This document shows, one piece after another, positions 1-11,400 of a DNA stretch of 24,070 nucleotides (within the stretch, counting starts at the first letter, position 1; each line of letters opens with the position of its first letter). This DNA comes from Sphacelaria rigidula (taxonomy: Eukaryota > Phaeophyceae > Sphacelariales): the NCBI GenBank assembly GCA_964200075.2, contig CAXNAA020000228.1:1-24070 (forward strand), read 5' to 3'. The position numbers and the translations under genes were made by a program. Below the pieces are notes generated by a model. The model made no database searches. It had not been told where the DNA came from and saw only the letters and a program-made list of their open reading frames with translations.

Positions 1-15
1 AACTAGGGCATGCAT

Positions 16-91
16 GATCATGAGTACACCCCCCCCAAGGTCAAACGACTAAGGCAAGCAACAAATGAGTACGCCCCCCCCCCCCCAAGTG
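16..91. repeat. Two direct copies of a GAGTAC-poly-C motif (intron)
   Basis: ATGAGTAC(A/G)C followed by a C run and CAAG occurs near 18-39 and again near 65-89, with 7-8 and about 14 C's. Probably a slippage-prone low-complexity tract in the last intron of the gene. Confidence 0.6.
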
Positions 92-289
92 TAAATTGTG
101 CTTTAGTCGTCATTCCACTGCAGCGACTCCCTTATCAGCACTCAAACACAAGCAGGCTTGCACGACTCTGAAACGACTTTTTGTCTAAGCACGCCATCCT
201 CATCGCACATGCTGTGGTAGCAAAGAGCCATATACAGAAATATGACTAGTGCGCTATGATCGCACAAACTGAACGCCTGGCCGACTGAC

Positions 290-379
290 CTCCATGCAGC
301 GCGCGCTGCAGAAGCGATCTCGTCGATGAACGGGACGCCCTTGAACGCTCGCCAGCTCAGGGCAGAACAGACACAAGAC
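290..379 (-). CDS. ZRANB3: Helicase exon: Cys4 finger preceding the HNH nuclease
   Basis: 30 codons, phase 0 both ends: VLCLFCPELASVQGRPVHRR then DRFCSARCME. Human ZRANB3 has LCxxC...RFCSxxCxxEF immediately before its HNH endonuclease, so this is the same treble-clef-like finger. Acceptor CGTTCAG|GTC, donor ATGGAG|GTCAGT. The following exon (expected EFW..., then the HNH motif) is not in bases 1-289 and must lie beyond the left edge. The overlapping frame that also looks open (GVPFIDEIASAARAAWR) is a shadow. Confidence 0.88.
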
Positions 380-3300
380 CTGAACGATGTGGTCACAGCA
401 ACAGCATCGCCCGCTAAGCATAACAGAAACAGTTCATCTTCGACCTTTGCAGTAGATGGTCAACGTGACCGACCCACCGCGATACCCAGAGAACTGGTGC
501 CCCATCCACAACGTACACAACCAGCAAACGAACATGCGAAAAAATCCAGCACCTATTCTCCACAGGCCACGCACCCCGCCACAACTGACGGCGGCAACAT
601 TGGCCCAGAACACAAAACCGATCCACCGCCTCGAATAGATGCTGTGTACGGACGCCTCGCAGGTACCTCGGTTGGAAGGGAAGAGTCGGCATTGGGCTCC
701 TTTCCAAGCGACGAAGGCAACGCCGACGAAGGCAGCGATCGTGTCACGGACTCACGCCGGCAGTCATCTTTCGCCCCCTTCGCTCCTCCGTTGGTGCGGT
801 CTGAGTAACGTTGGGTGCTGCGTGTTCAGACCAGAAAATAGAACGAGCGCCGGTCGTTACCCGATGTCCACGAAAAAAGAAATTGCGATGGACTTCTATT
901 GCATCAAAAGCTGATGGTCGAAAAGGGTTCCATGTAGAGTTGTGAACTGGCTGCCAGCTTAACTCACCAGTTACAGTTAACTGGTGCAACTGGTTAACTG
1001 GTCGGTTTTGTAACCAGTTGAACCAGTTGTTTCACCCGGCATATGTCAAATACTCCAAAGTGTTCTCTGTACATATGTTTCATACTCGAGTAAATATTTC
1101 TGAAGTATTGTCGTACTACAATGACCGTGGCGATGCTGTTACAGAGGCGAGTACATGACCGCACAGCGCACACACCTGGACGTAGACACGAATATCGAAG
1201 GCAATATATTCTAAGGTGAAAAACAATACAGATTGGGCACCGACAGCACAGTTGTTGATTGAGCGGATCTGAAATGTGAAGCAAAAATGCGTTTCGAAAC
1301 GTTGTTGGGTGTGCTTTGCTTTACTCTATCGGCATCAAGCGTTATGAGCGTTCAGGGGTGGCTGGTGAATGCGATACCGGAGCATGAGGAAGAGTCGAGG
1401 TTTCTGTTAATTTTTCCTGGTTGATAAACTCACACTCAATAACGTTACCAAGTTGCCGTGCTACCAGTAGTTCCTGGCGCTTGGGTGGTACACGCGGAAT
1501 GCTATGTATGCTGCACTCCTGTCTCATCGCTTCGTTTTTGAATTCACGTCACAAAGTTCAGTGATATTTCTTTTTCCTTCATGCATATTTTGTTTGGGCA
1601 CCGATTACGTGCTCGAATTGTTGGCGCTAGACGACTAGAAATTACCGCGATTCCGAAAAGATGTGGAGCTAAATGGCGTAATTTTCTCGCCTCCGGCCGT
1701 GGGGGGTCGTTTACGCGACTCCGCCGCAAGTTATCCAGTTTTAACTGATAACTGTAACTGGTTCTAATTTTTTGCAACCAGTTAATTGACCAAACCAGTT
1801 CACAACTCTAGTTCCATGCCTTCATATCAAGTAACGGTTAAACGCAGTAATACTGACTGCACATGACACACGGAATCCGTAAAAAAGCAAAGGCAAAAAA
1901 GAATTGGTCACAAGAGAGTGTTGGGGAGACACGTACCGCTAGCTCTGTAGTTTACCCTTGCCAGTGAAGATGATTTTCGACTTACCCAACAACTGCTACC
2001 TTTTGCGTTACCTTTGTATCCATCAAGCACAGCTGGCTGTTCTTCCGCACGCTGCTGCGCCATCCGTATCTCAACGAGTACGAACATTTCTGGTCATGAA
2101 ATCGCTCGTGCATGTTGAAAAAATCACACGGAAACGAGACCACGCTATCGCACGGCAAAGAGGTCTTCGCTTCAAAAATTTTGTACGTGTGCCACGAAGC
2201 ACGAGATATGAGTAAGACATAGCAAAGCAGAATCCTTGTTTTTCATGCGGCACTAGCCGTTGACGTTCATCGCAGTACACTTCTGCACGACAAAGTACCG
2301 CAGCAGTGCCGCCTGGGCTACACACCGCTTGGAACTTGGGGAACAAGCCCTCATGACCAACAGTCGAGGGCACCGGGCCAGGGACTGACGACGAGCTGGG
2401 CCAGCTTAAAAGCGGCTAAAAGTTGCTCACACCACAGCATACCCAGTTTCCAAAATGAACCCTATGTAAGCATATCACTGTGAACTGCAGACCCACCTGA
2501 TTACAAAGGACTGCGTCGCTGTTCGATTGGCGTCGTATTGCCGATGACGTTATTATACCGCATAGAGTACGGGGTGCGCCTCATATCGTTGGGCGATAGT
2601 TTCTTTTTCATGCGGCGGGTTTACGTCAGTAATCACCCCGCACGGGGTATTAGTGGGGTGCAGCAGCGTCACGCAAAACGTTGCACGCACGACTCAATTC
2701 GACAACTCTTGAGCTGAAACTTCAGGAAGATCTTCTGCACCCAAGGAAATGATACGTTCTGTGAGCAGCTGCAGATTCTCATTTTTTTTCTGAACTTATG
2801 AAATTATCTTACTTTTGCTGAAATTTTAAATTCCCATAACTTCCTTATTATTATTATTATTATTATTTTTTCTTTGCTGCTCACGTGATATTCTACATGT
2901 CGATGTGAAAAGTCTGCTGTCAAAATTTCAGCGTCCAACTCCTAATATCGCACCGTGCGTCGCGTGAGCGAGAAAACCGCCCATTGTTGGCTGGCCCAGC
3001 TCGTATAACAACTGCGTTTTGTTTCATTTGTAGGTGTGCATACTCTCTCGGAGGGGCGCGCGGAATATGAAAATACTGTAGCAACATAAAGCCATACCTC
3101 ACGCACTACAACTACCACAGCTGAACCCAACAGAGAATTGCGTGCCACTTTAATTTCTCTCTCTATACCTCAAGCCTGCTAACTACGGCACTATGGCCTT
3201 CCGACACACCCGAAACACAGCTGCGTAACTAGAGAGCTCACCTTCCCGCGAGCTTTGGTGTATACCGCCTTGCCACTTCATTGAGGGGAGGACGGGACGG

Positions 3301-6300
3301 TCTGCCCTTGAGTAACGGCCTTTTCCGCGCGGGTAATTCTCTCCAGTCCTTAACAAACTCTCCGGCCACCTGTACAAGTAACGATACCAGCGACGGGAGA
3401 TAGCACCGCTGGGAACAACCTATCGTGTGGGGTGGCGAAGAACAGGTATGGACATGATGACACTGTGTGTACTTCGAGTACGCGGTAGTAATTGTGTACG
3501 TCGAAAGGGTACTTGCAGGGTGCCGCTCATCTGCGCACTCATTGAAGCCTTTACGCAGCATCGCAAAACATAACGCGATATTCCAACAACAGCAACACCA
3601 GTGCATGTCCAGTCGTGGTAGTATGGACAGACAACCACACGATGAAATCGGGGCTGAATTGTGAAGAAACACCACATAACAGTTCAAAGACCGGAAGAAT
3701 GGTCGCGGCGGACAAACGCAAATATTGGCCCTGAAACATACACCACGACATACTTACAAAAACAACGGTGTATGTCTAGTTCTGGAAATATAGACAACCA
3801 AAACGACGAAAACAGGACTGTATTGTTAACAAATAGCGCGTTATGCTCAAACACCGGAGGATAGTCACATAGGACAGACGCAGTCGGGCGATGATACTGG
3901 CAGACCGCTATCTCACCGACAGAGCAGGAGCGGAGCGCAGTATTTCCGGCAGTGTTCGGAGAGCATCCCTGGTCAACGCCTGCAAAGGAGGCACAATCGA
4001 CAAGATGCTGGTGAACATGGCTCTACGTTGACATACCTCGTGCGACGGTATTCCTGGAATTCTGGGGTTCGTCACCTCGCACGAGCATTCAAAATGAGTC
4101 AGTCATCACCAGAGTCCACATCACACTCTAAACAACTATATATGGCATACCTGACAACGGTACACATAGCTTAGCCGCTCTACCTGTGAGCATACAGCGC
4201 GGTATTCCGCACGAATGCATTCATGGGGCGGTTCCGAGGATTATGAAAGTGTGGCAAACACATGTATGTAACCCTTGGCCGCCAAAACCCGCAGCCACCT
4301 CCGAAGAGTCTCGCTTGCATACCACACACTCATCTATTGAGCATCTGCCTATAACGAGCCTCTACTAGTTCACGGCACCAAGCACTCGACAGTGAACGTT
4401 GGGGCCAACCTGGACCTTGGCAGCATCACCCCCGTCCGACCAGCTCCTCGCCACCTCGAACAGCCTGTCCAGGTCCTCAGGGCGGAAATTGCACCTGTAT
4501 CATTGCATCGCCATATCTATCGTCGCTCACCACGGCAAATTCAATATGTTTTCCACAGCTCACTCACAGTATCGTGACGAGTCTCATGACATCGTCAAGT
4601 AGCACATTGTCTTCGCATTGTTAGATAACATCACACCGTGAACCCCTGCCTACCAGAACATCAACACATTGCGACCCTCATGAACATAAGAGAGCATGTC
4701 ATTTCATCAACTCAAGGTGAAATTGAGCACCACAGTGAAGCATCTCAGCAGGTAATCGGCGTATGCACAGAACAGTCAGAACACAACACGAACCTGCAGT
4801 GTACGGGCCGCCTGTCTTCGTCCTCTTCTCCATCAGCACCCAGCGTCTCAAGCATGCCGTCACCGTCGTTAGCTCCACCCCTCTGTGCCCTGTACACGTG
4901 AACTCTCCCAGTGTTATCGCTGACCTCAAACAACAACTTACTCGCCAAGCGTGCATCTTCTTCACCCTTCCTCCTTTCCTCGTCAGCACGCCGTCTTTGC
5001 GATAACAACTGCGACGATAAAGCGGGGGACGCAGTGCCCCCACAATCCACTCCACTCCCTCTGCCACGATCGCTTTCGCGGATGGCAGCTGACGTAGCCT
5101 CGCCAGAGGCGCCGCAGGCGCCGGAGATATTGGCCGGTGCCGCTGGGTGGTCGATATTTTCGCCATCATCAAAAGCGTCGTACAAGTCGAGAGGATCATC
5201 ACCGTTAAAATCTGCACGCGAGTCGTCGTATAAGTCGACGTGGGCATCTACGGGAACGTCCGCTGTGTGGCTGTCGTTGATTTTATCAGACATCAGCGGG
5301 TCAGTCGCAGGCTCGTTTTCCTCCTCCTCAATCGCGCTCAGGTCCACCACCTCCGGCGGGGACGACGTCGACAACTCCTTGTCTCCCTCGGATCTCCTGT
5401 CCCCAACGCTGTTTCCACCTATTTCTTCATGTTCTTCTCCATCTTCATCTTCATCCCTTCCCTCCTCTTCTTCTTGTTCCTTCTCGTCGCAGAGGGCGTC
5501 ATCCCCGTCGGAATCACCTTGCACCCCCGTCCTGACACATTCCATTCCTGACCGGTTCGATGCGGCGGTTGAAACGGCACCTGTCGCGGCCGTCTCAACG
5601 GCACTCGAAGCTGCGGGTGAAGCGGCAGACCGAGATGCAGACATAAACCTGCATTCGGTCGACACGGGTGCATCAATTGATGCTCGGCATGCTCGGGAAG
5701 ACGCGGACGCGGAGCGGCGTTGAGGAGGTGGTGGGGGGGTAGCTCGCTCCCACTCGCCCCACGACATAAACATGCTCGTGCTGCTACGCCGCTTGCCACC
5801 ATGCGCGGAGGGCGAGACTGTGCTGAAACCCGTACTGGGATACTTCGCCTTCAGAGTACCGCCGAGGTTACAGGCAGAAATTGGGCTAGATGTGATAGCA
5901 GCACGGGAGCGCTTGCGGCTAGGGGATTTGACAGGAAATCCCTTGTCTCTCGTTCCTCCTGCTGATTGCCGGGCTGGCTCGTGCACCAGGCAAACCTCTC
6001 CGCTGGGGTCAGCATCACCGGAGCAAGGATGGGTTGCGGTTGCCCCGGATCTTGCAGCGGCGGTAGCATCCACATTGCGCCTTGTTTCCTTCGACCTGTC
6101 CGCTGCGACATCATTTTGTCGGCGTGTTGCCTCGACGCCACTGCTGCGTACTGCCCTGTTGCGTTCCATCGAAGTCGTGCTCTCCTGGCTGCTAAAGAAG
6201 TCTTCCATAGTCTTGGTCTTTGTTTTTTGGTCTTTCGTCTTGCCTGTGGCTTTCTCCTCGCCATTGCTAGTGCTTCTCCCTTTGGCTGGCGTTTCTGGCT

Positions 6301-8423
6301 TGAGCCCGGCGGGTGATTTGGCGATGGCACGTAGCAGCTTCAAAGTAGGGGCTGGCAAAACATCGTACGGTGTTGCCACGGTCGCGGGAGAGGTCGGCGG
6401 AAAAGGAGTAGTAGCTGAGACAGGTGTATCACAGTAGCGCATCATGTTCAAGCACTCAGAACCGTTGAAACTTTCCCCCATGCTCAACACAGCTCTACCA
6501 ACTGCAGCAGTGCTTGTAAAGATAGGCATTTCCTTGTCTCAAATGACCTACGAATTTTCATGATTAAACTAACCACACCAACAGTTTTCGGCCGTCGCGT
6601 GGATATTAATTACTGTATTCGAAAACACTGACATTGAGAGGCGCTGTGGGTGTCGACGGACACAGGCGTTAAAAGCATAGCTGCCACTTCCGCGTCGAGG
6701 CCCTCTTTCATAGGCTCGGGTTCATTCACATCGCCATCCCCATCCCCATTGCCCTCGTCGTCGTCGCTGGCGTGGTCCGAATCTTGCTCAAATGTGTGGT
6801 TGTTCCTAATTCATCCGACGAGAGAAGGTCAAGGGGGGGCGGCGACGTGGCGTCACGAAAAAAACCCCTCTGCCGACCATGTGTTGGTCGTGCATCGACA
6901 GCAAAAGTGTCATCGGTTGTACCACGGAACCAGGACGTATTTACATCGTCAGGCAGGCAGAAAGCCTCGCGACACAAATGTGTCGAAAAAAGCGCGAGAA
7001 AGAAAAGAGGATACTTGGCGCGAAAACGTGCGCCCACGAATCGACCTCGAGAACATGAGTGCTACCGGCGTGTGCCTTTGCAAAACGAACACTGGAGTAC
7101 TCGCTGTGTATGGCGAGGTGCACGGGATAAGTTACGATAACTCATTGAACTTCAATTACTTTGGCTGCGGAGGTATAGTAGCGCTCACTTTGCAAGACAT
7201 ACATACAAGAGAAGACTTACAAACTCAGCCACACTTTGCGACTCGGCTGCCGCGAGTCTGGTGGACGCCAACTGTGAAACTCACCCGCAGAAGTGCTTGT
7301 AGTGATCCTCTCCATCGGCAAGGCCTCCTGCCTCGAACACGCGATGAACGTCCATATTTTCAGCATCTGCCGTGCCGTTCACAACAGACGACTGGGCCGT
7401 CAGCTTCCTGCGACAGCGGAAACACAAAACCGCACACGGTGCGGTAGAGGGCGCCAGTGTCCATGTCAACAGGCGTTCGCGCTTCTCTTGTTTGTTCCAG
7501 GATGCCCTTCGTTGCGCCGACAACGCGTTACAACAGATGCTGCGCGTGACCGACACGCTCATGACTAAGTTGGGATAGGCCTTGCAAGCTCCGCTACTCT
7601 ATTTCTTGTGGATGCCGTGCAAAAAGACACCGATGTGTTTATTCCCTAGGTACGCTGGACAAAGGGTTCCGGTTCGACGATCTCTGGTGTTTCGCACGCA
7701 GCAGCCCTGACTGCGCATGTCAGTCTGCTTGCGGTGTTCCGATAAACTCCGCTGAAAGTAGCCACGGCGGACGGTATCAGACGGATGCGCCATTACTCGA
7801 AATTTTACGATGGTCCATAATGCTCCACTCACTCGCTTAGGTGTAGCCACCTCATGTCGTCGTGGCTTCCTGGGGGCAGCACAGTGAAGTACACGTTCAC
7901 GCTCTTTACCTGCGGCATCACATTCACGGGATTGACGATCACATGGACAGCGCGTCGTGCCCTCAGAATCATCGCCGTGACTGGGGCGAGCGTCAGACTC
8001 CGGCAGTTGTGATCACCAAGATAACATGATTGTCTCACCCGTGTCGCCAACGTTAATGGGAGTGTTCTGTCGTCTCCGACACTTCTTGGGTTTCACGCTT
8101 TCTATTGCAAGTCTCCGCATACATGAAAGGATATACTGTGCTCGCACTTTCATGGAACATATGCTCATACACACAATCCCCCTGAAAAGGAAACAGCGAC
8201 TCCTCTCAAGCAAGCTTTCCGCACGTCTGCGTGCAAATGATCGCTTCTGTCACTGGTATGCACCATATATCACGGTGAACCAACTCTGGTTGACCGGTAT
8301 ATTGGTTTCGTCCGTTTCTGACTATCCTCACTTAGAATACCCCTGCTGCTAAGTGGTGAAACATTTTGGAAGCAGGTTTGATACTACTTAAAAGTGATCC
8401 ATCTACAAAGTACAACACAAGAG

Positions 8424-8458
<35 letters not shown>

Positions 8459-11400
8459 ACCGCCGCACCACGCCCCCCGCCCCGCGCGAGCCCGCCCCGC
8501 AAAACCTACGGTACACGGCGTGTCGGCGGCNNNNNNNNNNCTACAAGAAAAACCCCAAGGCACCCCCCCCCCCCCCCGCCCTCCCCCACAAAAGTGAGGG
8601 CTGCACTTTCCTGCATTCCGTGCGTACCCTACAATAATAGTAGCGGGCATAGATGCTGGCAACGACAAAACCATGACTCAAGAGCGGTAACATGTGTAGC
8701 TCTGGCCACCCACTATTCTCGTAATGAAAACGATAGCAGCGCAGAGTTCCGAGCAGCAGCACGGCATGCTCTAATACCTGGCGCCTCCGATGCAACCTGT
8801 CCTCTGCTTGCCTCAGCCACGCCGGACTTTCGGGAAGCTCAACGAACACCACGTTGCTCGCTGCAGTGAAGTCGAGTCCCTGACCCCCCGCCGTGATGGA
8901 AACGAGCAAAACTCGGCAATGGTCGTTCTTGTTGAACTCGTTGAGTCTGCTGGCCCTGTTGGTTCAATGCATCAAGAAGTCATCGTGCGATACAAGAATA
9001 GAAAAAAGTTGACCGCTGAATCATTTGCTCCTACGTGAGGTTCGCTGCCCTGCCCGCCCAGCCAGTAAAAGCTCTGATGGTGTAACGGGCGAGATGGGAA
9101 CAAAAAACAAGCCCTGCGAAATACAGACACGAGCTGTTCGTACGGAGTAGTTCACCTTTGAAAGTTGATAATGCCGGTTCGGTGAGTAACAAGTATTTGT
9201 CCACAAATGCAGGGCGCGCGAATTGCAAGCTAAGTAGATGGGAGAGCGCGCACCCCTACTTTCTGCGACTGCCTGTACAGCGTGGGCAGTACAAAAAACT
9301 ACTACACAATCTGACCCGTCAAAGATTGTAGACGGACTTATGATAAGATAGCCGATAATGTATTTACTTCGCTCACTTGACACTTGAATTAAATCATACC
9401 TCAGTGCAGTGGGCACCTCCCCGTCGATGCGCAGGCAGCCAAAACCGCTGTTATCTGCATCGCCGCCGTTGCTTGCCGAAGCAGTTGCACTTTGCCCTTT
9501 CCGCGGCATGCCAGCAATCTCGAGCGACTGTTGGGCAAAAATCAAACAAACTGTCACTACTATCAGGAGGAACAAACTCGATGCACGGGCGCAGAGCATC
9601 TGCAGTTCCCATGCCGCATGCCGCAAGAAGCGAAAAGTCAATCCAACTCACTGACTCGACAACGCAAAGGTACAGCTGTGAACACTAAACACGGCAATTT
9701 TTGCGGTCTCAAGTTCGCACACTATTTCTCCCTTGTGTTTCCTCGACGTCTCTCTCCTCGTCTTTGTTTTAGGTGTTTTTTATTGTTCGTTCGGTGTGTG
9801 CCTTCTCTGGAGGTCTCCGAAGAAACGATGAGAACCGCATTTCTTGCAAAGAATAGTAGGAATGGTATTGGAAAGATAAGTCTACGTCTGTGACCGCGGG
9901 TTCGAGAGACCGGGCTAATATGCGAAAACAACGATAACAAGAACAACAACAACAATGCTACCATGTCTACTACTGATAATAATACAGGTTCGTACGTATC
10001 ATCCCGATTGCCATGGTGGCACCCAAATCATGGCACATGATAAACTCACCTCTTGAAGTCTATCGAGAACGATCTTGTGGTGCGCAAACACGACCACCTT
10101 GGTGTTGGTCTCCTCCGACGCCGACAGCTTGTCCACAATCCACTCAGACGCGGATCTCACCTTTCACCGTCAAGTATCATCATATTCAATCAAAGCAGCG
10201 TGTACCATATTGGTCGAGCGGCCAGCGAAATTGTGCTCTCAGTTGACCATCAACGTCTACCGCGCACGCAGAGTAACGGCCGCAGTGATCCATTCCGCGT
10301 TGCAGCGTACGCTTCAAAATGTCGATGGAATGGATTTTTCGTCAAAGGTGTCTGAGTGACCGGTGTGGCCCACGTGCAGGCGGGCCTTGACGATAAAAAT
10401 GAGGCGTTGCCTTTACCATTGTCGGCCTTTGGCATATCCCTCCCAGCCACCATGAAATCTCATTGTGTAAATTTGATAGTCTCTACAGGTATGCCACATA
10501 CGGCCAAGCGTACCACAAGCACATCACTTATAACATGTCAACACAAGCAGCAGAAAATCGTTTTACCTGAGCTACATGCCAATACCCCCAGCCATTCCGG
10601 ATCGGCTTTTCTACTGTACCCCGGACCATGCTGTTCGCCAACCAAAAGAGTCGACGCAACTGGGACACGTACGCGGAAAGAACCCAGCCAAGTTAAATAT
10701 TGGGGTAATGCACACAACTGCACGCCCAAGTTGAAGGTTCGCACCAAGAAAAAGCGAATGAGGTCAACCAAACATGTCAGCACTACCAAGTGTTGGGAGA
10801 CAAGCACACCGAAACCGCGGGCGATGCAAGGCAATCGAATTCGAACCCCACCTTTTTTAACCCAGCTTGCTGGTCGTCGCTCATTAGGCGCAACCCGGCC
10901 CGCCATCCCGACCCGCCCGAGGCACGACTGCCAGGGTCTTGGTGCGCTTCCTCGCTACCTCCATCCGTGTTATCGTCGTAACCGCCTGGCCAAGCCAACA
11001 GTCACAAGAAAAACATCCAAACAGTGAGCAAAACACTATCCAGCCAACCAACACTCAACGACATCAACTCAACATGGGGACCTTGAATGTTTCATCACCT
11101 CTCACTTCTCGATCTTCCAACATTCGCAGTTCACGCGAAACGGTTGACACCAAAATGCATGATTTTCGAAGATGAGAAGGATAACAAGAAAAAACTGAAC
11201 ATGGCACAATAAGCACACGGCAGTGCACAGGTCACATCGGGGGTCAAAGTCACCGCGCACACAAAAAACGACTGCACAAGGATGTACGGGAGGCGAGAAA
11301 ACACTCCTCCACGATACAAGAGACAAACCCAACTCACGCCTGCTTGAATGAACTTTCTCTCTGCAACCTACCTCACACAATAGGTAGGAACCTGAAACGT

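Larger units (their letters stand above)
1819..3241. other. Remainder of the 2.9-kb intron
   Basis: No convincing gene apart from the weak exon candidate at 2299-2404. It holds a (TTA)n tract at 2845-2867 and a small GC-rich palindromic stretch near 2624-2655 (ACCCCGCACGGGGT). The intron is much longer than its neighbours, partly explained by the hAT insertion. Confidence 0.6.

Noticed and set aside
142-396. Minus-strand frame with GVPFIDEIASAARAAWR
   Set aside because: It is a shifted frame over the Cys4-finger exon, whose frame has LCLFC...RFCSARC and matching splice sites.
326-808. 160-codon + strand frame
   Set aside because: Overlaps the Cys4-finger exon on the other strand, has low-complexity hydrophilic composition and no recognisable domain.
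1342-1527. Minus-strand frame with SIPRVPPKRQELLVARQLGNVIE and splice phases that fit the missing helicase exon
   Set aside because: It lies entirely inside the hAT element defined by terminal repeats and target duplications, so it cannot be an ancestral exon of the gene.
4911-5723. 270-codon Ser-rich frame on the + strand
   Set aside because: It is the exact antisense of the Glu/Asp- and Ser-rich part of the large helicase exon; its composition follows from that.
5772-6437. 221-codon + strand frame with hydrophobic stretches
   Set aside because: Antisense shadow of the large helicase exon; no domain recognised.
8366-8869. Proline-rich + strand frame and glycine-rich minus frame across the poly-C tract
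   Set aside because: Produced by homopolymer C with an assembly gap inside an intron.
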